64,000 nucleotides of DNA from the NCBI GenBank assembly GCA_047602475.1, contig JASGHE010000002.1:1-64000 (forward strand), in the 5' to 3' direction. Every line of letters begins with the position of its first letter. Within the stretch, counting starts at the first letter, position 1. Source of the stretch: JAEUIE01 sp047602475 (GTDB taxonomy: Bacteria; Planctomycetota; Planctomycetia; Gemmatales; HRBIN36). The notes under the pieces are model-generated. The model worked only from the letters and a program-made list of their open reading frames with translations. It ran no database searches and was not told the origin of the DNA. Made by a program: the position numbers and the translations under genes. Positions 17,041 to 27,391 of this stretch are shown here, piece by piece.

Positions 17041-19330
17041 GCGGGGGACGGCTCCGGAACGGCGGAGGATCCAGGCGAGCTCGAAGGCCGCCTCCTCCCA
17101 CTGCTTGTACTGCTCCGACACCCCGCCGTGGCCGGCCTTCATCTCGGTGCGCAGCAGGATCGGGGCGTCCGACGTCGTCGCCTCTTCTGCAGGCTTGCTC
17201 CCACTCGGCGGCCTCGGTGAAGAGCACGCGGGTGTCGTTGAGCGAGTTCAGGATCAGCATGGCCGGGTACGGGCGCGGGGCGACGTTCTCGTACGGCGAG
17301 TAGCCGCGGATGTACGAGTACACCTGGGCGTCGTGCAGCGGATCGCCCCACTCCTCCCACTCGGTGACGGTGAGCGGCAGCGAGGGGTCGAGGATCGAGG
17401 TGAGCGGGTCGACGAAGGGCACCGCGGCGAGGATCCCGCCGAAGAGTTCGGGCGCCATGTTGGCGACGGCGCCCATCAGGAGACCGCCGGCCGAACCGCC
17501 GTCGGCGACCAGCTGTCCCGGCGTGGTCCACCCGGTCTCGATCAGGTGCCGTGCGACGGCGATGAAGTCGGTGAAGGTGTTGCGCTTGTTCAGGAGGCGG
17601 CCGCCCTCGTACCACGCGCGGCCCAGTTCGCCGCCGCCGCGGATGTGCGCGGTCGCGATGGCGACACCGCGGTCGAGCAGCGAGAGCGCCGAGACGGAGA
17701 ACCCCGGATCCATCGGGATCTCGTAGGGGCCCTGCCGCTAGAGCAGCGGCGCCGGACGATCCGGGTCCGCGTCGGCGCGGCGCACGATCGAGACCGGGAT
17801 CTGCGTCCCGTCGTCGGCGACCGCCCATTCCCGGGTCGCCACGTAGTCGGCCGGATCGAACTCGCCTAGGACGACGTCCGTCGAGCAGGGTCCTGCCGGT
17901 GCCGACGTCGAGGTCGAGCACCTCGGCGGGCTCGACGTAGCTGGCGTACACGATCCGCAGGTGCGGGGTGTTCCATTCCGGGTTCGCGCCGAGACCGACC
18001 GAGCACAGTTCCTGCTCGAACGTCACCGGGACGAAGTCGTCGGCGGCGGGCAGACCGGTGCGGTCGCGCAGATCGGCGATCGCCAGGCGCGGCAGCGCCG
18101 CCTCCCGGTACGAGAGCACCAGGTAGTCGGCGAAACAGGCGACGTCCTCGATCCGGAACGACGGCCGCGGCCCGATCAGGGTCCGGCGCGCGGACGGGTC
18201 GCCGACCGGCATCGGCGTCGACGGCGAAGTCGTTCGCCTTGACGCCGTCCACCTCGCCGTTGTGCACGATGACGAAGTAGTCCTCGCCGTCCAGCCGCGC
18301 GTGCTCGGCGTGGTATTCGACGCCCTCGGTCCGGCCCGCGACGCTGGTGAACTCACCGGTCGGGTCGGTCATCGGCAGGGTGAACACCTCGCTGGTCAGC
18401 TTGGAGTCGACGACGATCACCAGGTACTCGGAGCTGTGCGTGGACCCGAAACCGACCCAGAACCGTTCGTCGGGCTCGTGGAACACCTGGGTGTCGCCGC
18501 CGGTCTCGTCGGGGGAACCCGAACCCACCTCGTGCCGCCACACGGTGTCGGGCCGCCACGCCTCGTCGACGGTCAGATAGAACAGGTACTTCGCGTCCTT
18601 CGACCAGGTGGCATTGCCCGCGGTCCCGGGGATCACGTCGGGCAGCAGCTCGCCGGTCTCCAGGTTCTTGATGCGCAGCGTGTAGCGCTCGTCGCTGATG
18701 GTGTCGATGCCGTACGCCAGCCACTTCCCGTCGTCGCTCACGGTGTTCGCGGCGAGCGCGAAGAAGTCGTGTCCCTCGGCTTCGACGTTGCCGTCGAGGA
18801 TGATCTCCTCGCCCTTGAGCGGGCCGTCCGGCGACACCTCCGGCGGCGTCCAGTCGTCGTCGCCGGCGATCGGGCAGCGGCAGTGGATCGCGTACGACCG
18901 GCCCTCCTCGCTGCGCCCGTAGTACCAGTAGCCGCCGATGCGCACCGGGACCGACATGTCGGTCTCCCGGGTGCGCGCCTTGATCTCGCCGTACACGTCC
19001 GTGCGGAGGTCGGCCAGGTCGGCGGTCTGCGCTTCGGCGTAGGTGTTCTGGGCTTCGAGGTAGGCGATCACCTCGGGATCGTCCTTGTCGCGCATCCACT
19101 CGTACGGGTCGACGTAGACGTCACCGTGGAATTCGCGCCGGGTGGGGATCTTCTTGGCGCGGGGAGGCTTCGACACGGTCTCGTCACTGCGTTCCTCGAC
19201 CGGCTCAGCAGGCGAAGCGGCGGCCGTCTCCGGCGACACAGCGGGCTCAGCAGGCGAAGCGGCGGCCGTCTCGGGCGACACGACGGGCTCAGCAGACGGG
19301 ACGACGGGCGCGTCCGACGACGCGGCGGGC

Positions 19331-19338
<8 letters not shown>
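17038..19338 (-). CDS. ptrB: Oligopeptidase B (prolyl oligopeptidase family S9A), frameshifted
   Basis: A cytosolic serine peptidase that cuts short peptides after basic residues. After an Ala/Pro/Ser/Glu-rich tail come HGDVYVDPYEWMRDKDDPEV, the seven-bladed propeller region (LFYLTVDEAWRPDTVW and others), then the catalytic domain: IRGGGELGRAWYEGGR, nucleophile in GQLVADGGSAGGLLMG, Asp region LNSLNDTRV and His in EMKAGHGGVSEQYKQW. Shifts near 18,220, 17,880, 17,740 and 17,190; an in-frame stop occurs near 17,740. True stop is TCA at 17,038. In M. tuberculosis the orthologue is itself split (ptrBa/ptrBb). It overlaps purC by 8 bases. Confidence 0.87.
19210..19293. repeat. Two in-frame 42-bp tandem repeats in the ptrB leader
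   Basis: Residues 16-29 and 30-43 of PtrB are AEPVVSPETAAASP and AEPAVSPETAAASP, encoded by two near-identical 42-base units. The repeat lies in a low-complexity extension before the conserved domain. Confidence 0.8.
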
Positions 19339-20224
<886 letters not shown>

Positions 20225-20270
20225 GCGCGGATCCTCTGGGTGACGGTGGTGGATTCCAGGATGGGACGGA

Positions 20271-21698
20271 TTAGAGAATGGGGGCCGGACGGTAGGCCGC
20301 GGCGTCGGGAGCGGACTCGATCACCGCGGCGGCCGCGGCGACGACGTCGGCCACCTGTGCCTCGGCGGCGCCGACGAAGGCCGACTTGTCGGCGATCAGC
20401 ACGTCGAGCGCGGCACGGTCGAGCGGGATCCGGTCGTCGGCGGCCAGCCGGTCGAGCAGATCGGGCTCGCGGCCCTCCTCCCGCATGGCGAGGGCGACGG
20501 CGACGGCGTTCTCCTTGATCGCCTCGTGCGCGGTCTCCCGGCCGACACCGGCGCGCACCGACGCCATGAGCACCTTGGTGGTGGCCAGGAACGGCAGGTA
20601 GCGGTCGAGCTCGTTGGCGATCACGGCCGGGTAGGCGCCGAACTCGTCGAGCACGGTGAGGAAGGTCTCGAGCAGGCCGTCGTAGGCGAAGAACGCATCC
20701 GGCAGCGCCACCCGGCGGACCACCGAGCAGAAGACGTCGCCCTCGTTCCACTGGGCGCCGGCCAGCTCCCCGGCCATCGAGGCGTAGCCGCGCAGGATCA
20801 CGGCCAGGCCGTTGACGCGCTCGCAGCTGCGGGTGTTCATCTTGTGCGGCATGGCCGAGCTGCCGACCTGGCCGGGCTGGAAGCCCTCGGTCACCAGTTC
20901 GTGGCCGGCCATCAGCCGGATGGTGGTCGCGAGCGACGACGGCGCGGCGGCCAGCTGCACCAGCCCGGAGACGACGTCGTAGTCGAGCGACCGCGGGTAC
21001 ACCTGCCCCACCGAGGTGAGCGCGTTGGCGAAACCGAGGTGGGCGGCCACCTTGCCCTCGAGGGCGTCGAGGGCGGCGGCATCGCCGTCGAGCAGGTCGA
21101 GCATGTCCTGGCTGGTGCCCATCGGGCCCTTGATGCCGCGCAGCGGGTAGCGGGCGATCAGTTCGTCCAGACGGGTCAGCGCGATCATCAGCTCGTCGGC
21201 GGCCGAGGCGAACCGCTTGCCGAGGGTGGTGGCCTGCGCGGCGACGTTGTGGCTGCGACCGGCCATCACGACCGAGCCGTACTGCGCGGCGCGCTCGGTG
21301 ATCCGGGCCAGCAGGGCGACGGTGTGGCCGCGCACGTACTGCAGGGAACTGCGGATCTGCAGCTGCTCCACGTTCTCGGTGAGATCGCGGCTGGTCATGC
21401 CCTTGTGGATCTGCTCGTGACCGGCGAGGGCGCAGAACTCCTCGATCCGGGCCTTCACGTCGTGCCGGGTGACCCGCTCCCGTTCGGCGATCGAGTCGAG
21501 GTCCACCTGATCGACGACGGCCTCGTAGTCGGCGACGGCGTTCTCGGGCACCTCGATGCCCAGTTCACGCTGCGCTTTGAGCACGGCGATCCAGAGCTTG
21601 CGCTCGAGGATGATCTTGTTGCGCGGCGACCAGATCTCAGCGAGATCGGCCGAGGCGTAACGGCTGGCGAGGACGTTGCTGATGGCAGGTTTTCCCAC
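20271..21698 (-). CDS. purB: Adenylosuccinate lyase
   Basis: Fumarase/aspartase-superfamily lyase that releases fumarate from SAICAR and from adenylosuccinate. Intact 475 residues: SRYASADLAEIWSPRNKI, KGMTSRDLTENVEQLQIR, catalytic-His region GRSHNVAAQATTLGKRFA, SSAMPHKMNTRSCERVNGL (the flexible signature loop, about residue 280) and QWNEGDVFCSVVRRVALPD. It is the first gene of a purB-purC-ptrB unit; 46 bases separate it from purC. Confidence 0.95.
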   Translation of the reverse strand: MGKPAISNVLASRYASADLAEIWSPRNKIILERKLWIAVLKAQRELGIEVPENAVADYEAVVDQVDLDSIAERERVTRHDVKARIEEFCALAGHEQIHKGMTSRDLTENVEQLQIRSSLQYVRGHTVALLARITERAAQYGSVVMAGRSHNVAAQATTLGKRFASAADELMIALTRLDELIARYPLRGIKGPMGTSQDMLDLLDGDAAALDALEGKVAAHLGFANALTSVGQVYPRSLDYDVVSGLVQLAAAPSSLATTIRLMAGHELVTEGFQPGQVGSSAMPHKMNTRSCERVNGLAVILRGYASMAGELAGAQWNEGDVFCSVVRRVALPDAFFAYDGLLETFLTVLDEFGAYPAVIANELDRYLPFLATTKVLMASVRAGVGRETAHEAIKENAVAVALAMREEGREPDLLDRLAADDRIPLDRAALDVLIADKSAFVGAAEAQVADVVAAAAAVIESAPDAAAYRPAPIL

Positions 21699-21765
21699 GT
21701 CGAGCCAGTCTAGTGGGCCGTCGGCCGCAGTGGAGAATCGGCCGAGGCGCGGGTCGTCGAACGAC

Positions 21766-21990
21766 TCAGACGGTGAAGAGCGTGTATTCGGTGCCGTGAC
21801 GCGCGTTGAGGGCGCGGACTCCGACGGTCGCCGCGATCGCGATGCTCACGCACACTGCGGCCGCGATCCACAGGACGACGACGAGCGCGGTCTCGTCGGA
21901 GGCCGCCATGGACAGGGCCACGCCGACGGCGATCACCCCCGCAAGTCCGGTCAGCACGGCCAGCAGCATCAAGAATCGGATCGCTTTCAT
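21766..21990 (-). CDS. Small two-helix membrane protein
   Basis: Starting at MKAIRFLMLLAVLTGLAGVI the product has 74 residues and two transmembrane helices (FLMLLAVLTGLAGVIAVGVA and ALVVVLWIAAAVCVSIAIA), then a short polar tail ending EYTLFTV. A start 14 codons upstream is possible. No family recognised. It lies between purB and the divergent regulator gene. Confidence 0.55.
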   Translation of the reverse strand: MKAIRFLMLLAVLTGLAGVIAVGVALSMAASDETALVVVLWIAAAVCVSIAIAATVGVRALNARHGTEYTLFTV

Positions 21991-22063
21991 GCTCCGCAGC
22001 CTCCCCGATGCGAACGACGCCGCCATGAGCAAGAATTACTCAGTGCGATGAAGGAGGCGGAAA

Positions 22064-24207
22064 GTGGGAGGTCGGGCAGTCGGGTACGTCACCGTCCCCC
22101 GCATGGAGCTGGTCGACGACCGGCGTCGCCGCATCGCGCTGCGGCCGACGGTGCACCGGGCGGCGACCGTGTCCTGCGCGCCGACGGACCGCTGACGGCG
22201 CAGCAGTTGATCGCCGCCGTCTGGCCGCAGCGGCGCCCGCGCGATCCGGCCGCGGCCCTGGCCACGGTGCTCAGCCGGCTGCGCACCGTCCTCCCGCCGG
22301 GAGCGCTGGTCACCGCACCCGACGGGTACCGGCTGCTCCTGGACGGCCCTCGGCACATCCCGCTGCCCCTCCTCGGCCGGGACGACGACCTCGCCGCGCT
22401 CACCCGACTCCTGCGCACGCACGACGGCGTCCTGGTCACCGGCGGCCCCGGTTCCGGGAAGTCACGCCTGCTCGCCGAGTTCGCCGTCGCACGGGAACCG
22501 CACGGCACGGTCCTCCGGGTCGGCGACGCCGACCGCCTCGCCGAACTGGCCGACGAACTGCGCGACCGCACGCACCGGCCGCCCGGCGTCACCGTGGTCG
22601 TCGACGACGTCGACCGCCTCGACGGCGCGACGGTGCACCTGCTCCTCGCCCTGGGCGACGTGACCGAGTTGCGGACGGTCGCCGCGGCGTCCGACGAGGC
22701 GCCGCCGTCGCTCGTCGCCCTCCTCGCGGCCGGTTCCTGGGCACGTCACCGGCTCGCACCGTTGGACGACGACGCCGTCACCGGGGCTCGTCGCCGCGGC
22801 CGGACTCGACCCCGGAGAGTTCGACGCGGGCCGGGCGGCGGGCAATCCGGAGCTGCTCGATGCGCTCCTGCGCGACCCGGCGAGCACGGCGCGGCGGCTC
22901 GGTCGACGACGTCATCGCCCGGCGGACGGCCGGGATCGACCGGTACGCGGCGGAGGAACTGCTGGCCGTCGCCCTGAGCGGACACCTGGACTGGGCCACC
23001 GCCCGCGACTTCGCCTTCGTCGACGACCTGCTGGACGCCGACCTGATCGAGGCCGACGAGACCGGGTTGCGGACGGCCTCGGCGGCGGTGGCCGAGGCGG
23101 TGATCGCCCGCGCCTCCGCGCCGCGGCGGCGCGCCGCCCTGACCCGGTTGATCGCAGCGACCGATTCCCGCGTGCAGCGCGCCCGCTGGACCCTGCGGAT
23201 CGGTGAGCAGGCGGAGGCCGCGGACCACCACGCGGCCGCGGCGGCGCTCCTGTCCTCCGGCGACCCCGGCGAGGCGGAACGGCACGCGGCGATCGCCTTC
23301 GACGTCGACCCGCGGCCGGAGTACGCGACCACCTGGTCGCACGCGCTGCTCCTCGGTTCGCTGCCCGCCCACGACGTGGCCGGGGGTCTCGCCCGGATCG
23401 CCGCCGCCGGACCGGCGCCCGCGGATACGCCGCCCGTCGAACCCTTCCTGGCCACCCTCGTCTTCTCCGCAATGCCGATCCCGAGACGGCGCGGCAGCTG
23501 CTGGCGGATGCCCCCGAACACCCGGTCACCGAGGTGGCGCGCACCCTGATCGACGCCTATCTCGGGGCGCCAGACCCCAGCGGCGCCCTACGCCTGGCGA
23601 GCGGGATCGTCGATCCGACGCTCCGGCCGGCCGCATGGTCCACCTGGTTCCTCGCCGCCGAGGTGGCGGGCGATCCGGAGATCGATGCGGTCCTCGACTC
23701 GCTCACCCCGGAACGGACCGGAGTGCCTGCGGCGCAGTTGGCCGCACTGCGCCTGCGCCGGGCGATCACCCGCGGCGACCTCGCCGCGGTGGACGACGGA
23801 CTCGCGCGCGTCATCCGAGAGCTGACGCCGTTGGCCGACCTGCGCCAGCGTTCGCTGATCCCACGTCCTGGCCTCCGAGGCGGCCTTCGCCCGGGCCGAC
23901 GCCGCCACCGCGGTGCGCGAGGCCGGACTCGCCGCCGATCTGCTGCATCGCAGCGGCCATCGCAGCGACGAGCGGGTCGCCGCCCAGTGGCTCGCCCTGA
24001 CCTCGACCTGCGCCGGAAGGTTCGACGAGGCTCGGGAGGCGCTGGATCGGGCGCACCGGCATCCCGGCGGCCGCGGTCGTCGGCGACCACTACGCGGCGC
24101 TGGCCCGGGCGCTGGTCGACGGTGTCTCGGTGCGCGCGGCGATCGACCGCGCCCGCACGGTGGCCGCCGAGCGCGGTGTGGCGGCCGACCCGCTGTGGGA
24201 TCGAGCG
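22064..24207 (+). CDS. ATPase-type transcriptional regulator (winged-helix plus AAA/NTPase and TPR-like arrays), frameshifted, 3' end lost
   Basis: I favour GTG at 22,064 because AAGGAGG lies seven bases upstream. The N-terminal part resembles an OmpR/BTAD-like DNA-binding domain (LTAQQLIAAVWPQ, LATVLSRLRTVLPPGALVT, DGYRLLL). Next come Walker A VTGGPGSGKSRLLAEFAV and Walker B VTVVVDDVDRLDGA. The remainder is alanine-rich helical repeats. Shifts lie near 22,165, 22,785, 22,895, 23,470, 23,865 and 24,060. C-terminal sense ends about VAADPLWDRA, where junction 2 falls, so any C-terminal domain (such as LuxR-type) is missing. Target genes unknown. Confidence 0.7.
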
Positions 24208-24375
24208 CCGGGGTGGCACTCCGATAAACCAGGCTACAAATTTACCGGAGCCAAATTCGGCCTCCGCATTTCGGTACAAGATCAACTGCCCAACTTCGGG
24301 CGATCACATCAGGCCTATTCGGCCATGTCCGAAAACTTCTGATTAGATCTCCAAGAACTCGGTACTCCATCGACT
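24195..24375. other. Chimeric junction 2 and adjoining non-actinobacterial sequence
   Basis: Before about 24,205 the sequence is GC-rich actinobacterial coding DNA; after it the base composition turns AT-richer and the frame reads into unrelated residues (GWHSDKPGYKFTGAKF). Bases 24,220-24,375 hold no recognised gene. A minus-strand open stretch MEYRVLGDLIRSFRTWPNRP starts right after the RepB-like stop codon. Confidence 0.6.
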
Positions 24376-25064
24376 TCACTCAGCCGCGATCTTGTTTGCG
24401 CCCAGTGTTTCAAACTCTGCAATCGACTGAAACTCAATCAGATATTCCTGCCAATTCTGGGAAAGCCAGCGGAGAACGCGATTGTTGGCAATGAGCTTGC
24501 GAAATGTAGCCACGGGCGACTGTCAAATGCAGATTATCGATCCCATAGGTCTCCTCAAAAGATTTGACCTGCGTCTGTAAACTCGCCAGCTCTCTTTCCA
24601 TACGAGCAATGTGCTGGATACGGAATTTTTCGGGTCCACTTTTCCTTTCGGCTCTCTATCAAATGTTTCTCAGGCGTGGCGGCAAGAAGCGCCTTTGCGA
24701 AAATGCCGGTGAAATTGTTCTGCCCTGTCATCAATTCAGCAGCCTCGATTTGCCGAAACGGCGCCATTTGACGAAGTATATCGAACACACTCAGTGGGCA
24801 TTCAGTATCTTTCAAAATCTCGGCGGCGTCTGGACATATTCCGTTCAACATACGATGGCGCCGCCGTATCGAAGTGATGAGTGCCTTACTTTCAGAAATA
24901 AATACTCCATAACGATTAAGATAACCTTCACGGACTTCTGCACTAATGCCTTCCATCACGTACATGCGCGATGAAGTGCGAAGTAAGGATAAATAGACAT
25001 AGTCGTCTTTCGGCTGCTCGAATCCGCACAGAAGAAGTAGAGAATATACAGCAGGCGTGAGCAT
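24376..25064 (-). CDS. RepB-family plasmid-partition protein, C-terminal domain, frameshifted and N-terminally cut
   Basis: Across three frames the sequence spells EVREGYLNRYGVFISESKAL, IRRRHRMLNGICPDAAEI, CPLSVFDILRQMAPFRQIEA, AELMTGQNNFTGIFAKALLA, IARMERELASLQTQVKSFEE, TYGIDNLHLTVARGYIS and IANNRVLRWLSQNWQEYL. This order matches the C-terminal domain of the RepB plasmid-partition family of alphaproteobacteria (Pfam RepB). The ParB-like N-terminal domain is missing; junction 3 lies just upstream. Shifts near 24,630 and 24,500. It may come from a plasmid or chromosomal island of an alphaproteobacterium. Identification is by memory of the family. Confidence 0.6.
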
Positions 25065-25065
25065 C

Positions 25066-25179
25066 TCAGACTCCCGAAAAGTGCCACGCGCTCGGCGCGG
25101 GTCTCCTGACCCCGCCTCTCCCTACGAGCACTGCTTGGCACAATACGCCAAGCAATGACACGACGAATAGAGTTTTCAA
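25066..25179 (-). pseudogene. Signal-peptide-like ORF remnant at junction 3, containing a GGTCTCC repeat
   Basis: A TTG-started frame at 25,179 reads LKTLFVVSLLGVLCQAVLVG, a convincing signal peptide, then runs through a GGTCTCCTGACC repeat (25,100-25,111) and stops at 25,066. Probably the 5' end of a planctomycetal secreted-protein gene cut by the junction or by the repeat. Low confidence. Confidence 0.3.
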
Positions 25180-25255
25180 AGCAGTACCACCCTGTCCCAA
25201 GTTGCCAAGACCAGCGTCAGGGAGACCGATAATCCAAATCAACGAGGACTATGTC

Positions 25256-25582
25256 TCATCCGAGGTCTTCAGCGCCCCCAGCCGCCTTCTTGACTGCTGC
25301 TATGCCCTTTGCACACGCACCTTCAGAGTTGTAGGTCTCGCTGACGCCAATCACCTGGTGATTGCCGGCCTTCAGTACGAAGTAGTGCTTGCCATTTTTC
25401 GCTGTCTTGGATTCATAGCGGCTGGCATCGTCAGCATTGTTCTGCACCGACGCGATGCCATTCTTGGCCCCGGCCTTGCTTGTATACTGTTCGCTGGTAA
25501 GGACGATTTCACCGTTGCCCGCTTTCAGGTTGAAGTAGAATTGGCCGTTCTTCGACTTCTTGATCTCAAACTGTGCAGCCAT
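25256..25582 (-). CDS. YegP-like protein with two DUF1508 repeats
   Basis: The start at 25582 (MAAQFEIKKSKNGQFYFNLK) follows AGGAGA. The 108 residues contain two DUF1508 units: FEIKKSKNGQFYFNLKAGNG...LTSEQYTSKAGAKNGIASVQ and YESKTAKNGKHYFVLKAGNH...GVSETYNSEGACAKGIAAVK. Each unit forms a small beta-beta-beta-alpha module. Two-unit proteins of this type are widespread; their cellular role is not established. It stands alone upstream of the DyP cluster. Confidence 0.85.
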   Translation of the reverse strand: MAAQFEIKKSKNGQFYFNLKAGNGEIVLTSEQYTSKAGAKNGIASVQNNADDASRYESKTAKNGKHYFVLKAGNHQVIGVSETYNSEGACAKGIAAVKKAAGGAEDLG

Positions 25583-25839
25583 GATCTTCTCCTGTGATGA
25601 TGAGAATGGCGAACATGCCATCGTGACACGATTGATCCTGCGAACAGTAACACAATACCATCGCAGTACAAGAGGGGCACGAAGTTTTATTCGGAGAGGC
25701 CTTGCCCAGGTGCCATGGTTTTCGTGAACACGCTAACCAACTATGGCGATTGAGCTACCACATTACGCTTGAGAAACGGCAATAGCTTGTTACATTTGGC
25801 GAATAACCCGTGTGTGAAGCTGGATTGACGAGGTGCCGC

Positions 25840-26235
25840 ATGAGCGCGGGAGCTGCGGCGGCTGCTGCCGCCAAACGACGGCAAAATGATGAGGAAGAAA
25901 TAGAGGTGACCCCCATGAACACCGACCCTACCGGTGCGTTTGAATACAAGATCATTCGCAGCAACACGAAAGCGTTTCGCACCCCAGCCTTCTTCCAGCA
26001 GACCCTACAGGAGGAAGCCCAGGCCGGCTGGCAACTCGTGGAAAAACTCGACGATGGCCGAGTGCGATTACGCCGTTCCATCGAGTGCCGCAGCAACGAT
26101 GCCCACCTGACACAAGATCCCTACCGCACCCAGATCGGCATGGGCGATGTGCAACTGGTCTTCGTGATTCTGGGTGCCGTTTTCGGCACGCTGATCATGA
26201 TTGGTCTGGTGGTAGCTTTTCTGGTGAAGCGGTAG
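25840..26235 (+). CDS. Hypothetical protein with DUF4177-like core and C-terminal membrane helix
   Basis: I start at MSAGAAAAAAAKRR; a GTG or ATG upstream is possible. An acidic-basic tail is followed by FEYKIIRSNTKAFRTPAFFQ and LQEEAQAGWQLVEKLDDGRV, which resembles the DUF4177 pattern (YKxV...L...GWELV), and a final transmembrane segment (LVFVILGAVFGTLIMIGLVV). About 131 residues. Planctomycetal in style. Function unknown; it is divergent from YegP and convergent with the DyP cluster. Confidence 0.6.
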   Translation: MSAGAAAAAAAKRRQNDEEEIEVTPMNTDPTGAFEYKIIRSNTKAFRTPAFFQQTLQEEAQAGWQLVEKLDDGRVRLRRSIECRSNDAHLTQDPYRTQIGMGDVQLVFVILGAVFGTLIMIGLVVAFLVKR

Positions 26236-26292
26236 GGGGCAGGGTGAGCCACGCGCGTAGGCGCAGGTCTCCTGACCCCGCCGCCAGCGATG

Positions 26293-27321
26293 CTATCCCC
26301 TGGCACGCATCTGAGCGATATTCCGCCAGAAGAGTTCAAGGCTCTCCGTGCCTCCGAACAAGGTGGTGAAGATTGTTGAATCAGCCAGGAGAATATCGCC
26401 GGCTCGGCTGTCGGTGGGCGGCATCCAGATGAACGAATTGAATTCCCGGTTTCCCGCAGCGGTGAACGGATGCGGACGGTCGAGATCAATCGGTTGCCTG
26501 GACAACACATGAATCGACTTCGAGTCTTTCGCTGTCACCTCGTAATGTGGCAGATGAAGATGGAAGTTGAACGTGGTCACTCCGTTCAGCAGACCCAAAG
26601 TGTCAAGATCATGGTTGATGGTCAATGGCGTGATCTGGTTGGTCCCCGGAACGACAGCAGGCCGCAGCCCGAACTGATTGAGCACCGGCACATCAAGGCC
26701 CTTCATCAGCGAGCGCGTGTACTGCCCGAAGCGCTGCTGCCGGGGAACCAGTTCATCGCCATGGTGCTTGTACTCCATCTGCCGCTGTTTCATATCGGAA
26801 GTGAAGCCGACATCGTGGTGCGGTGCCAGGAGTAGACAGGTGCCTTCCCGTTTGAGCCACTCCCTTATGGCTGCAATCTCTTCCTGACCGGCATCCTGTT
26901 CGGAGACGAGGTGATCCAGGCCGAAGACCATCAGCGTATCCGTATCCGCCAGGATTCGTTCATCGATGGGTAGCTTGTACCCTGCCTGATCGATGCGTTG
27001 GAAAACGGCTACCTGTTGACTGGTGATGTCACCGACGATCTTTTGGAAGGAGACGGTCGAACGATGGAACAGTTCCAGGGTGCCTTCAATGCCCTGGAGG
27101 AAGTTCATCCTGTCCCATTCGGTGGCTTCAAAGCTGGGCCATGCGACCCGGCGCACTTCAGTCATGGTGGAGAAACGGTTATCCAGTTCCGTCACGTCCC
27201 GGTTGGCTTCCCAGGGATAGCTCCACGTCCAGTAGATGCTGAACCGCCGTTTGCCTTTTGCATAAGGGCGGGTGACATGGTTCTGGTTGTAGGTGCGGGC
27301 CGGCAGTTTAGGTGCGTTCAT
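26293..27321 (-). CDS. Hypothetical GATase-like protein, last gene of the DyP/DUF2252 cluster
   Basis: 342 residues with no signal peptide. The middle contains DTLMVFGLDHLVSE and REGTCLLLAPHHDVGF, a pattern like Rossmann-like/GATase-type domains that test whether an item is set. No catalytic Cys is obvious. Other parts (YNQNHVTRPYAKGKRRFSIY, FNFHLHLPHYEV) are unfamiliar. It follows the DUF2252 gene by 70 bases on the same strand and may be the last gene of its transcript. I do not assign a function. Confidence 0.6.
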   Translation of the reverse strand: MNAPKLPARTYNQNHVTRPYAKGKRRFSIYWTWSYPWEANRDVTELDNRFSTMTEVRRVAWPSFEATEWDRMNFLQGIEGTLELFHRSTVSFQKIVGDITSQQVAVFQRIDQAGYKLPIDERILADTDTLMVFGLDHLVSEQDAGQEEIAAIREWLKREGTCLLLAPHHDVGFTSDMKQRQMEYKHHGDELVPRQQRFGQYTRSLMKGLDVPVLNQFGLRPAVVPGTNQITPLTINHDLDTLGLLNGVTTFNFHLHLPHYEVTAKDSKSIHVLSRQPIDLDRPHPFTAAGNREFNSFIWMPPTDSRAGDILLADSTIFTTLFGGTESLELFWRNIAQMRARG

Positions 27322-27391
27322 TTCGTTGCCCTTTCGTTATCTTTCTCATGCTCTGAAGAGCTAGCGTGAAAGTCGGGTCCAGTTCATGGAA

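Noticed and set aside
24376..25064. Replication initiator of a planctomycete plasmid
   Set aside because: The motifs fit the alphaproteobacterial RepB partition domain, and the segment is bounded by joins rather than by planctomycete genes.
25060..25100. Cloning-vector sequence (GTGGCACTTTTCGGG occurs near bla in common plasmids)
   Set aside because: The match is 15 bases only and continues into planctomycete repeat DNA; chance is enough to explain it.
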